From Dyadobacter psychrotolerans (GTDB lineage Bacteria; Bacteroidota; Bacteroidia; Cytophagales; Spirosomataceae): a stretch of DNA of 64,000 nucleotides. Every line of letters begins with the position of its first letter. Within the stretch, counting starts at the first letter, position 1. Positions 1 to 7,552 of this stretch are shown piece after piece. Location of the stretch: contig NZ_SMFL01000004.1 in NCBI RefSeq assembly GCF_004349265.1, forward strand, positions 281,150 through 345,149, written 5' to 3'. The translations under genes and the position numbers were made by a program. Under the pieces are notes generated by a model. It ran no database searches and was not told the origin of the DNA. It saw only the letters and a program-made list of their open reading frames with translations.

Positions 1-46
1 AACTTGGAAAGTCTTGTCAAGTAAATATCTGTGAGTGTTTTAATCG

Positions 47-1360
47 ATGAAAAAATTATTGGCAATTGCATTTGTCAGCGTATTCATTGCTGGCATTTTT
101 AGTTTTTATGATATAGGGCATAAGCTTACATATTGGAAGGGTACCATTCATGCGCCAGGGCAGGAGCAGGAAATGATTCTTGTGTTGGATAAAAATCTGT
201 TTGGCTCGGTTAAGAGTAAAATTACATTTCCCGGCAATTTGTTAAATCACAAGGTAAACCGCTGTAATTTATCCGGTGATTCTTTGACACTGGAAATTCA
301 TGATGCAATGGTCGCGTCATTTAAAGCAATAAAAAAAGGGGAAAGTTTTATTGGTAACTGGAATCAAAACGGACGAAGTTTTCCGGTAAAATTAATTGAA
401 ACGAATGCTGCACCTTTACAGCAGGTTTTGGTTGACAAAATGCTTAATCATGCAAAAGCAAATGCTCTTAATCGGAAAACTGTAAACTGGGATAGTCTTG
501 ACAAACTTCATTATTTCACGGTCAATAAAAGTAAGCCTGATTCAGGATTGATGATTGCTGCCGATAAATTGCTTAAAGTGCTCAACGACGATCATGGCTT
601 TCTGATTTATAATGGTAATGCCCTGCCAAATCCGGTCGGGCACAAAAACGGGTCATCTAAAAGCCCTGCTGTAATTGATGTTTTAGTTCGCGGGAAAAGT
701 ATGGCTCCCCAAATGCTGACAGAGAACATTGCCTACATCCGTATTCCTACCATGTGGGCGTTAAAAAGAGAGGAAATTGACCAAAAAGTTTCCGAACTTG
801 AGCAGGCAATCTGTGGTCTAAATTACACCGACAAAACTAAATGGATCATAGATTTTCGTCTCAATAACGGAGGGAATTTCAGGCCGATGTTAGCCGGCAT
901 GGGAAATCTGATTGGTGACGGGACCTGCATGTATTTTGCTTCTGACGACTCACAGAAAAACCAGGAGTGGGCCTTGAAAAATGGAAGCTTGTATGTGAAC
1001 GGGGTTTTGGAGACTGAAAGAAGCAAAATATGTGATGTTCAGAATTACCATCCCAAAATCGCCGTACTAGTTGGCAAAGGAAGTTCCAGTGCTGCCGAGG
1101 ATGTGATCGTGGCCCTTAAAGGTCGTAAGGATACCCGTTTTTTTGGTGAAGCAACAAGAGGGCAGGTCACAATCAATTCAACGATTACAATTGATGAAAA
1201 CACGCATTTTTCATTCATAACCAGTAATCTGAAAGATCGGAACGGAGTCGTTTATACAAAAGCCATTAAGCCTGACGAAACGATTGCCGCAGATGATAAC
1301 TTCGGCGATTTAAAAAATGATCCGAAAGTTGTGGCTGCGATCAGGTGGCTGAATAGATAG
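47..1360 (+). CDS. S41-family (tail-specific protease-like) peptidase, exported or membrane-anchored
   Basis: The 437-residue protein begins with a hydrophobic segment (about residues 4-21) that looks like a signal peptide or membrane anchor. The C-terminal half matches the S41/TSPc protease core: IAYIRIPTMW, then an IIDFRLNNGG stretch typical of the core, and GKGSSSAAEDV, in which Ser348, three residues before the Glu, fits the catalytic serine position of the family. The TRGQ and AIKPDETI segments follow, also as in TSPc domains. No PDZ domain is apparent, so it resembles the shorter S41 hydrolases of Bacteroidota rather than CtpA. The substrate is unknown. It converges with the LysR gene downstream. 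Confidence 0.85.
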   Translation: MKKLLAIAFVSVFIAGIFSFYDIGHKLTYWKGTIHAPGQEQEMILVLDKNLFGSVKSKITFPGNLLNHKVNRCNLSGDSLTLEIHDAMVASFKAIKKGESFIGNWNQNGRSFPVKLIETNAAPLQQVLVDKMLNHAKANALNRKTVNWDSLDKLHYFTVNKSKPDSGLMIAADKLLKVLNDDHGFLIYNGNALPNPVGHKNGSSKSPAVIDVLVRGKSMAPQMLTENIAYIRIPTMWALKREEIDQKVSELEQAICGLNYTDKTKWIIDFRLNNGGNFRPMLAGMGNLIGDGTCMYFASDDSQKNQEWALKNGSLYVNGVLETERSKICDVQNYHPKIAVLVGKGSSSAAEDVIVALKGRKDTRFFGEATRGQVTINSTITIDENTHFSFITSNLKDRNGVVYTKAIKPDETIAADDNFGDLKNDPKVVAAIRWLNR

Positions 1361-1373
1361 GTGCGCGGCTTGA

Positions 1374-1404
1374 GACTTTTCAAGACCTGGAGTCCTGGAA
1401 AGTC
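1374..1404. terminator. Possible hairpin between convergent genes
   Basis: Arms GACTTTTCA (1374-1382) and TGGAAAGTC (1396-1404) pair over 9 bp with one G-U pair. It lies between the ends of the S41 peptidase gene and the LysR gene. No clear U tract follows on either strand, so termination is only a guess. Confidence 0.3.
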
Positions 1405-1415
1405 AATATTCCCAG

Positions 1416-2312
1416 TTAAACCATTTCCTTGACAAAAATTTCTTCAATCTGCCGGATCTCTTCGGCGTAAATAGTACGTTTTCTGGTGCCAAAGTAAAGT
1501 GTGTTTTCTATCACATTGTATCCTTCCCAAATCAATTTAATCCTTCCGGCGTTGAGTTCTTTCCCGGATAAAAAATCCGGAACAACCGCTATACCCTTAC
1601 CTGAGCTCAGGCAGCGCACGATCGAACTCATATTCGGGACGATGTAGTTGGGTTTGAAATCCGGCCGTTTACCAAAGTTCTGGTGCCAAAATCTGCGGAG
1701 ATGTTCCATGTCGCCGGTTGTGCCGTACCATGTTTGTTTTTTGAGCCAGCTTTGAAGTCCTTCGAGATCATTCTGTTCGATCAGCTTGTCAAACTCTTGT
1801 GTTTCTGTTTGTGATCCGCCGATTACGACAATTCTTTCCTTGAAAAATGGCTCGTAAACCAACGATTTGTAATCTCCTTTTTGAGGTGTGATGATCAAGT
1901 CCAGGATGCCATTATCAAGGTCCCTGAGCATCTGGGGATAATCTCCGAATTTGATTATCACGTTAAAATTAAGTGTGGGCAGATACTGCTCCAAAGTAAA
2001 TTGAAACGTCTCAAAACACATTCCTATACTGATCGTCGGAGTTTCTTTTTCGGTACTCTTGTGAAAATGCTGCTCAGCATCTTCAAGCTTGCAAACCGCT
2101 TCCTGGATGTAGTTATAAAGAACCTTTCCTCTCTCTGTTGAGATCATCTTCCGGGATGTCCGGTCAAACAATTTATAACCGACATGCGATTCCAGTGAGC
2201 TCAAATGAAGGCTCACGCCAGGCTGTGAGATATAGAGCGACTCTGCCGCGCCAGTCAGCGTGCCGGTTTCATAGATCGCTTTAAATGTTCTGAACCATTC
2301 CAGGTTAACCAT
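1416..2312 (-). CDS. LysR-family transcriptional regulator
   Basis: The protein has 298 residues, the usual LTTR length. The N-terminal winged helix-turn-helix (about residues 3-62) contains the typical TFKAIYETGTLTGAAESLYI and QPGVSLHLSSLE segments. The effector-binding periplasmic-binding-protein fold follows (about 90-295). It is transcribed divergently from the mdaB-like/monooxygenase pair, and a dyad lies between the two starts, the classic arrangement for an LTTR controlling its neighbour. The inducer is unknown; a quinone or electrophile is an inference from the neighbours. Confidence 0.92.
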   Translation of the reverse strand: MVNLEWFRTFKAIYETGTLTGAAESLYISQPGVSLHLSSLESHVGYKLFDRTSRKMISTERGKVLYNYIQEAVCKLEDAEQHFHKSTEKETPTISIGMCFETFQFTLEQYLPTLNFNVIIKFGDYPQMLRDLDNGILDLIITPQKGDYKSLVYEPFFKERIVVIGGSQTETQEFDKLIEQNDLEGLQSWLKKQTWYGTTGDMEHLRRFWHQNFGKRPDFKPNYIVPNMSSIVRCLSSGKGIAVVPDFLSGKELNAGRIKLIWEGYNVIENTLYFGTRKRTIYAEEIRQIEEIFVKEMV

Positions 2313-2334
2313 AACTAATATTATATTTATGATA

Positions 2335-2342
2335 CAAAGGTA
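2335..2342 (-). promoter_or_regulatory. Minus-strand -7 box for the LysR gene
   Basis: Read on the minus strand this is TACCTTTG, a match to the Bacteroidota -7 consensus TAnnTTTG, 23 bp upstream of the LysR start codon. The expected -33 area overlaps the dyad at 2350-2368, which would permit autoregulation. Confidence 0.5.
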
Positions 2343-2349
2343 TAATTTA

Positions 2350-2368
2350 AACTATTTTTATAATAGTT
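2350..2368. promoter_or_regulatory. Dyad in the LysR/mdaB divergent promoter (candidate operator)
   Basis: Arms AACTAT (2350-2355) and ATAGTT (2363-2368) are separated by 7 bp and lie midway between opposing -7 boxes. A short AT-rich dyad placed between divergent promoters fits an LTTR binding site. Binding itself is inferred. Confidence 0.45.
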
Positions 2369-2378
2369 AAGACGACAG

Positions 2379-2386
2379 TAATTTTG
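2379..2386 (+). promoter_or_regulatory. Plus-strand -7 box for the mdaB-like operon
   Basis: TAATTTTG matches the TAnnTTTG consensus and lies 28 bp before the ATG at 2414. The -33 region has no good TTTG and falls inside the dyad, which would suit a promoter that depends on an activator such as the divergent LysR protein. Confidence 0.5.
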
Positions 2387-2413
2387 TGACCAGAATTTAA
2401 TATTAAAGCAGAA

Positions 2414-3049
2414 ATGGAAATTAAAAACATATTTGTAATCAACGGTGGGCAGGTTTTTGGACATTCCGGCGGACGTTTCAATAAGACAATTTTTGATACA
2501 ACAATCGCTTTTTTTGAAGGCGCCGGGTTTGAGGTTCGTTCGACTGATATCAATAAAGATTATGATCCTGCCAGGGAAGTGGAAAATTACGTATGGGCGG
2601 ACGTTATCATCTATCACACGCCTATCTGGTGGTTTCAGGTTCCGCACGGCCTTAAAAAATATATTGATGTAGTTTTTACGGAAGGACACCGCAAAGGCAT
2701 TTACCGCAGCGATGGCCGCAAACAGGAAAATCCAAACATCAATTACGGAACGGGAGGATCTTTGCAGGGCCGAAAATATATGGTCACCTCGTCCTGGAAT
2801 GCGCCTGCGGCAGCATTTACAATACCAGGAGAATTTTTCAATGAGCGCAGCGTCGACGAAGGAGCCCTTTTTGGTTTTCACCGTATGAACGCCTTCACCG
2901 GTATGACTCCTTTGGAGGGTATGCATTTTCATGACGTCGAAAAAAATGCAGATATTGTAAAAGATATGCAGTTATACAAAGCACATTTAGAAAAAATTTT
3001 CCTAAAAAAGCAAACAGAAAATGTCAGTCTATCTTACAGCAACAATTAA
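2414..3049 (+). CDS. mdaB: MdaB-like NAD(P)H quinone reductase (flavodoxin fold)
   Basis: The 211-residue protein resembles MdaB (modulator of drug activity B), an FAD-dependent NADPH:quinone oxidoreductase that reduces quinones by two electrons. Visible features are the N-terminal IFVINGG strand and FGHSGGRFNKTI loop, the YHTPIWWFQVP motif and the later SSWNAPAAAF and GFHRMNAF segments typical of this subgroup. The next gene, a YgiN-like monooxygenase, overlaps it by 29 bp. In E. coli mdaB and ygiN are neighbours and form a proposed quinone redox cycle, which supports the assignment and a shared transcript. Confidence 0.88.
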   Translation: MEIKNIFVINGGQVFGHSGGRFNKTIFDTTIAFFEGAGFEVRSTDINKDYDPAREVENYVWADVIIYHTPIWWFQVPHGLKKYIDVVFTEGHRKGIYRSDGRKQENPNINYGTGGSLQGRKYMVTSSWNAPAAAFTIPGEFFNERSVDEGALFGFHRMNAFTGMTPLEGMHFHDVEKNADIVKDMQLYKAHLEKIFLKKQTENVSLSYSNN

Positions 3050-3308
3050 AAGCAAAACAGGTCAGGAAGAAGCCTTAAAAGCTACTTTACAGCAGCTGGC
3101 CATTGATTCAAAAAATGAGGCGGCCTGTGTTCAGTATGATCTGCACCAATCAGTAGAAGATCCCGGATTCTTTATTTTTCACGAGGAATGGACCGATCAG
3201 TCCGGGTTAGATTTACATAACGTTCAGCCTCATATTTTAAAATTTCAGAAGGAAGCTGCCGATCTGATAGAAGGAAAAGTAGCGATTTATAAAACTGTCA
3301 GGGTGTAA
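3021..3308 (+). CDS. Antibiotic biosynthesis monooxygenase (ABM) family protein, YgiN-like
   Basis: The 95-residue protein is a complete single ABM (dimeric alpha/beta barrel) domain: YLTATIKSKTGQEEALKATL, then CVQYDLHQSVEDPGFFIFHEEW, and a C-terminal PHI segment. YgiN of E. coli is described as a quinol monooxygenase. The start lies inside the mdaB-like gene (29-bp overlap), so the two are probably translationally coupled. Other ABM proteins have different roles, so the exact substrate is inferred from the neighbour. Confidence 0.85.
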   Translation: MSVYLTATIKSKTGQEEALKATLQQLAIDSKNEAACVQYDLHQSVEDPGFFIFHEEWTDQSGLDLHNVQPHILKFQKEAADLIEGKVAIYKTVRV

Positions 3309-3324
3309 TCGAATTGTATTAAGC

Positions 3325-3383
3325 AAAACAGTAGCAGGAACGAAGTGGAATAGATTCCATGGTTCCCGGTACTGTTTTTATTA
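3325..3383 (+). terminator. Long nested-hairpin terminator after the mdaB-like operon
   Basis: Three nested pairings are present: AAAACAGTA (3325-3333) with TACTGTTTT (3370-3378), GGAAC (3337-3341) with GTTCC (3362-3366), and TGGAAT (3346-3351) with ATTCCA (3354-3359). A T-rich run follows. It begins 17 bp after the monooxygenase stop codon. Confidence 0.8.
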
Positions 3384-3451
3384 TTGGTTGTCTTACAGAT
3401 GAAAATTGTACAGCTGCTCATACAGTAATACATTAGCAAAAATTTCTGATC

Positions 3452-4447
3452 ATGGAAAACGTTTTTAAAGCATTTTATGTAAGCCAAAATGAAACCGGCT
3501 TTTCGAAAGAAATTAAAGAAGTAAACCAGAATGACTTGCCGGAAAACGAGCTGCTTATACGGGTTCATTATTCATCCCTGAATTATAAAGATGCACTTTC
3601 TGCTTCCGGGAATCGCGGCGTAACAAAAAAGTATCCTCACGTTCCTGGTATCGACGCCGCCGGCGTGGTAGAAAAATCCACGCATGCCGGTTTCCCGGAA
3701 GGAACCGCTGTGATTGTAACCGGATTTGACCTTGGCATGAATACCTGGGGCGGTTTCGGGGAATATATTTCGGTTCCTGCTTCCTGGGTAGTGCCACTGC
3801 CCAACGGACTGACACTCAGAGAAGCCATGAATCTCGGAACAGCAGGTTTTACCGCCGGATTATCTGTTGAAAAAATTATATACGCTGGTATAAAACCTGA
3901 GGACGGCGCCATTGTAGTCAGTGGTGCCACCGGTGGGGTAGGAAGTATGGCTACGGCAATATTATCTAAACTCGGTTTCCAGGTTTCAGCTGTTTCAGGT
4001 AAAAAAGAAGATCATTTCCTGACCTGGACATTGGGTGCTTCGCAAATCATAAACAGGGAAGATTTTGTTGAAAAATATAACGCAAAACCGCTATCTCCGG
4101 CAGATTTTGCCGCGGGTGTTGACAATGTCGGCGGACCGATTTTATCCGGAATTCTCAAATCGGTAAAGCAAAACGGAGTAGTAACAAGCTGCGGTAATGT
4201 TGCATCAGCCGATCTGAGCACTTCTGTTTTTCCTTTTATTTTAAGAGGAGTTACACTTGCCGGAATTGATTCGGCTTTGGCGCCGATGCCTTTGCGCTAT
4301 CAAGTATGGCAGCAACTGGCAACATCCTGGAAACCGCTTCACTTGGATGAAATGGTGGAAGAAATAGGTCTTGAAGACTTGTCTGAGAAGCTGGATGCTT
4401 TGTTACAGGGAAAGGCAAAAGGACGGTATTTGCTGCGGCATAATTGA
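3452..4447 (+). CDS. YhdH/AcuI-type zinc-free alcohol dehydrogenase family reductase
   Basis: The 331-residue protein is a medium-chain dehydrogenase/reductase without zinc ligands. It shows NYKDALSASG and YPHVPGIDAAG near the N-terminus and the Rossmann motif VSGATGGVGSMA (about residues 153-164), all typical of the YhdH/YhfP quinone oxidoreductase or acryloyl-CoA reductase (AcuI) subgroup. It follows a strong terminator, so it probably has its own promoter. Its nearness to the quinone genes suggests a role in handling reactive enones, but acryloyl-CoA is an equally possible substrate. Confidence 0.88.
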   Translation: MENVFKAFYVSQNETGFSKEIKEVNQNDLPENELLIRVHYSSLNYKDALSASGNRGVTKKYPHVPGIDAAGVVEKSTHAGFPEGTAVIVTGFDLGMNTWGGFGEYISVPASWVVPLPNGLTLREAMNLGTAGFTAGLSVEKIIYAGIKPEDGAIVVSGATGGVGSMATAILSKLGFQVSAVSGKKEDHFLTWTLGASQIINREDFVEKYNAKPLSPADFAAGVDNVGGPILSGILKSVKQNGVVTSCGNVASADLSTSVFPFILRGVTLAGIDSALAPMPLRYQVWQQLATSWKPLHLDEMVEEIGLEDLSEKLDALLQGKAKGRYLLRHN

Positions 4448-4459
4448 GTCACATGCATC

Positions 4460-4942
4460 TTACAAAAAGATCAGATTGGATTTACTGATGTTTTCAATTT
4501 CTTTCTTTGCGTTCAAAATTTCATATACGCGTTGGTAGAGTTTATTGAAATTGTCTGACTTTCTTTGATCCTTCTTAGGTTCGCAAAGCGTAGTATTTGT
4601 TGACTCCCTGAACTCACCGTTTCTGTAAATTGAAATTGTTTTAACAAAGGCGGGAAGTTCGACCGATGCAGAAGCCGTACAGAAAAATTCTTTTGGAAAG
4701 TCGTTAAATTTGAACTTTGCTGCCTCTGTGTAAATTTCCTGCAATTCCAAGGAAGTCAAACTAACTGCTATCGTTGAATCAACCCCGGCGTAACTTCGCG
4801 TATAAACACTGTGTTCAGAATCATACTGAAAGGTTTCAGTTTTGATTCTAAAATAAAAATCATCCGGAACACGAGCATCGGTTCTTTTTTCTGAACAACC
4901 GTATCCAAGTGAAGTTCCGATAAGAATTGTCAGAAAACGCAT
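4460..4942 (-). CDS. Hypothetical small lipoprotein-like protein
   Basis: The 160-residue protein has a short hydrophobic N-terminus ending in GTSLGYGCSEK, in which the Cys at about residue 16 could be lipidated although the lipobox is imperfect. The rest is soluble and polar with no family I recognise. It is oriented away from the BlaI/M56 genes and converges with the YhdH-like gene. Confidence 0.55.
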   Translation of the reverse strand: MRFLTILIGTSLGYGCSEKRTDARVPDDFYFRIKTETFQYDSEHSVYTRSYAGVDSTIAVSLTSLELQEIYTEAAKFKFNDFPKEFFCTASASVELPAFVKTISIYRNGEFRESTNTTLCEPKKDQRKSDNFNKLYQRVYEILNAKKEIENISKSNLIFL

Positions 4943-5096
4943 TCTGCCCCCTTTGCAGGGAAAAAATATCTTTGTTGATTAGCATAGAATCTTTCACAGC
5001 CTAAATATATAAAAGTTAGTTTAATATCGCAAGATATTGAACATTCAATATAATTTCTACAATCTTAAAAATTAACAAAAATTAAGAAGCTAGATA

Positions 5097-5126
5097 TTTG
5101 TTCGTACGAAAAGTTTCCTACCTTTG
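5097..5126 (+). promoter_or_regulatory. Promoter of the BlaI/M56 operon with a palindrome in its spacer
   Basis: TTTG (5097-5100) and TACCTTTG (5119-5126) form a near-canonical Bacteroidota -33/-7 pair with an 18-bp spacer. The perfect 10-bp palindrome TTCGTACGAA (5101-5110) abuts the -33 box. The ATG of the BlaI-type gene lies 22 bp after the -7 box. The palindrome is a good candidate for the BlaI operator, although it differs from the TACA/TGTA sites known from Firmicutes. Confidence 0.65.
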
Positions 5127-5147
5127 GATTGTTGAACAGAGATAAAT

Positions 5148-5513
5148 ATGGAGCCTACAAAATCAGAACTGGAAATACTGCAGATACTTTGGCAGCACGG
5201 GCCTTCTACGGTAAGGTTTGTGAATGATAAATTAAATGAAGAAAAACGTTCAGTACAATATTCTTCGACACTGAAACTGATGCAGATCATGACCGAAAAG
5301 GGAATCGTGACTCGTGATGAAACCAGTATGAAGCATGTTTATCAACCAATTGAAGCGGAAGATAAGACTAAAAATAAATTACTTGAACGTTTTGTGGATT
5401 CGATGTACAACGGTTCAGCGACCAGTTTGGTCATGCAGCTGTTTGGCAACAAAAGTACCTCCAGAGAGGAACTGGATGAAATTAAGGATTTTCTCAAAAA
5501 GCTTGACCAATAA
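5148..5513 (+). CDS. BlaI/MecI/CopY-family repressor
   Basis: The 121-residue protein has the family length. The winged helix covers about residues 3-75, with SELEILQILWQHGPSTVRFV, QYSSTLKLMQIMTEKGIV and HVYQPI, the signature of BlaI/MecI repressors, and a C-terminal dimerisation part. In the known Bla/Mec systems the repressor is cut when the partner M56 peptidase senses a beta-lactam. The M56 gene follows 23 bp downstream in the same operon. No beta-lactamase is encoded here, so the signal and regulon are open. Confidence 0.93.
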   Translation: MEPTKSELEILQILWQHGPSTVRFVNDKLNEEKRSVQYSSTLKLMQIMTEKGIVTRDETSMKHVYQPIEAEDKTKNKLLERFVDSMYNGSATSLVMQLFGNKSTSREELDEIKDFLKKLDQ

Positions 5514-5536
5514 TTGAACGACAAAATCTATTAGCC

Positions 5537-7468
5537 ATGAATTTTATCTCTTTCAATTTACCCCTGTCGCAGGAAGTGATCCAGACTTTTAGCTGGACTT
5601 TGGTTCACTCACTGTGGCAGGGATTGGTCCTTGCCGTTGCCTCAGGGGCACTGCTATTGGTGTCCCGCAAATCGCGGCCAGCTCTCAGGTACAATTTACT
5701 GTCTGCGTTGCTGCTGCTTTTCCTGGTTGCCAATGCCTTTACGTTTTGGTATGAATACAGGCTTCTGACAAGTGAAAAAGAAACTGGTGACTTTATACAG
5801 ACTGCTGTAACATCTGACGCAGCGCAGCAGGGAAGCGTTACTAAAATCCAACAGGTCACCGGAAATCAGATCGCATTTTTACTGGATTTTTGCAGTAAAA
5901 ATGCTGTAATCATTGTCTCGGTTTGGCTGATTTTTTTCTTATTAAAGTCTGTTAAAGCAACTGCCGGTCTTTTTTATATACACAAATTACGAAACGACGG
6001 AATTCGCTCGGTTGACTTCAGATGGCAGGAGACAGCTAATGTACTTGCTGAAAAGTTGGGGATTAGCTCCCGGATCTCACTGGTCGAGTCGGAACTGGTA
6101 ACCGTTCCGGCAGTGACCGGATTTTTGAAGCCGATCATACTGGTGCCAATTGGATTTCTAGTCAGCCTTCCTTTTAGCCAGGTTGAAGCGATTCTGCTTC
6201 ATGAGCTGGCGCATGTCCGCAGACAGGACTATCTGGTTAATCTCTTTCAGAGTTTTGCAGAAAATATATTCTTTTTTAATCCTGCTGTTCTCTGGATCTC
6301 TAGTCTGATCCGGCAGGAAAGAGAACACTGCTGCGACGACCTGGCAATTGCCGTGATGCAAAACAAAACTTCATTTGTGAATGCGTTGGTTGTATTTCAG
6401 GAGTACAAACTGAGTCGCCCTGCCCAGGCATTGGCATTTGCAGGCAGACGTAACCACCTTCTCGATCGGATCAAAAGGATCATTTACAATAACAATAAAC
6501 AATTGAACGCCATGGAAAAATTATTTGTAACAATCAGTCTGATAACCGTAACTGCGCTATCAGTTGCTTTTTCTCCACCTTCTGAGCCAGTTATAAAACC
6601 AGTTGTTAGTGAAGATTATCAAATGCCTGCTAAAATGGAGCCGACAGAGGTTCGTTCGTTACCGGTTGTTTGTTTGGATACATTGCCTAAAATAACGAAA
6701 ACCAAGACAAGTGAATCTTCGGTTCGGACCGTTAATATCACCACAAATACGGTTAGCTATGACTTTGTGATAAAGGATGGAGAAATGACAGAATTGAAAA
6801 TTGATGGAAAATCAATACCTGAAAACGAAATTAAAAATTACGAATCTGAATTGAAATCTTCTCTGCAGGAAGCAGATGCCGAACGCGAAAAAAGTGAAAA
6901 GCAAAGAGAAGAAGCTGGAAAGCAAAGAGCAGAAGCTGAGGTAATGCGCAAACATGCCGAAAAAATACGTAGTAATGCAGACCAGATTCGGGTGCAGGCC
7001 GATCAGCAGCGCAAGCAGGCTGAAGAAATACGCAGGCAGGCTGATCTTGTGCGGATTGATGCCGAAAAGCAGCGAAAAGAAGCCGATGTGTTTCGTGGTG
7101 AGGCTGATAAGTATAGAAAAGAGGCAGCGAAATTTCGTGAGCAGGCCGAGGTTGTTCGTAAACAGGCAGATGTCATTCGTAAAGAGGCCGAGGTAACCAG
7201 AAAAGAAGCAGAAAAAACCAGAGAGGTTTACGAAAAACTGCAAGCGGATTTGATTAGCGACATGATCAGCGAAGGTATCATAAAAAGTAAAGATGGCTTG
7301 TCTTACAAGTTAAGCAACGATGAGTTTATTGTTAACGGAGTTAAACAATCGGCGGAAGTTGGTAAAAGATTTATCAAAAAGTTTGTCAAAGAAGAGGGCG
7401 TAGAAATGGTTTACAACTGGAAAGGCCGCACAGGCTATACGGTTACAGGGACAATACGGAGCAAGTAG
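5537..7468 (+). CDS. M56 (BlaR1-like) membrane metallopeptidase with long heptad-repeat periplasmic region
   Basis: The 643-residue protein has several membrane segments in its first 330 residues and the zinc site HELAH (residues 222-226) followed by REHCCDDLA (about 263-271), as in BlaR1/MecR1. A last membrane segment lies near 325-345. The outer part is not a penicillin-binding domain: residues 454-565 are sixteen consecutive 7-residue units of pattern xxxRxxA (the last ends in Tyr), preceded by one degenerate unit, predicting a straight charged helix or coiled coil. A small C-terminal region (about 566-643) follows. With the BlaI-type repressor upstream it forms a sensor/protease pair. What it senses is unknown. 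Confidence 0.9.
   Translation: MNFISFNLPLSQEVIQTFSWTLVHSLWQGLVLAVASGALLLVSRKSRPALRYNLLSALLLLFLVANAFTFWYEYRLLTSEKETGDFIQTAVTSDAAQQGSVTKIQQVTGNQIAFLLDFCSKNAVIIVSVWLIFFLLKSVKATAGLFYIHKLRNDGIRSVDFRWQETANVLAEKLGISSRISLVESELVTVPAVTGFLKPIILVPIGFLVSLPFSQVEAILLHELAHVRRQDYLVNLFQSFAENIFFFNPAVLWISSLIRQEREHCCDDLAIAVMQNKTSFVNALVVFQEYKLSRPAQALAFAGRRNHLLDRIKRIIYNNNKQLNAMEKLFVTISLITVTALSVAFSPPSEPVIKPVVSEDYQMPAKMEPTEVRSLPVVCLDTLPKITKTKTSESSVRTVNITTNTVSYDFVIKDGEMTELKIDGKSIPENEIKNYESELKSSLQEADAEREKSEKQREEAGKQRAEAEVMRKHAEKIRSNADQIRVQADQQRKQAEEIRRQADLVRIDAEKQRKEADVFRGEADKYRKEAAKFREQAEVVRKQADVIRKEAEVTRKEAEKTREVYEKLQADLISDMISEGIIKSKDGLSYKLSNDEFIVNGVKQSAEVGKRFIKKFVKEEGVEMVYNWKGRTGYTVTGTIRSK
6896..7231 (+). repeat. 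Sixteen in-frame 21-bp units encoding xxxRxxA heptads
   Basis: Every unit is exactly 7 codons with Arg at position 4 and Ala at position 7 (Tyr in the last). Position 1 is mostly Glu or Asp. There is no insertion or deletion across 112 residues. The DNA has diverged between units, so the repeat is kept by protein selection and is not a fresh expansion. Confidence 0.9.
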
Positions 7469-7552
7469 CGACTTTGTCGTACGTTTAACCGTTGGGTGTA
7501 AGTAAACCTTAGTATGCAGAGCCTTATACTGAGAACATACTTTTTTGAAACC

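Noticed and set aside
2327..2932. Long minus-strand open frame opposite the MdaB-like gene
   Set aside because: It lies antisense to a clear flavodoxin-fold gene, has low-complexity cysteine- and arginine-rich sequence and no family features.
6812..7243. Minus-strand open frame across the heptad-repeat region
   Set aside because: Its phenylalanine- and leucine-rich periodic sequence is the mirror of the xxxRxxA codon repeat on the other strand.
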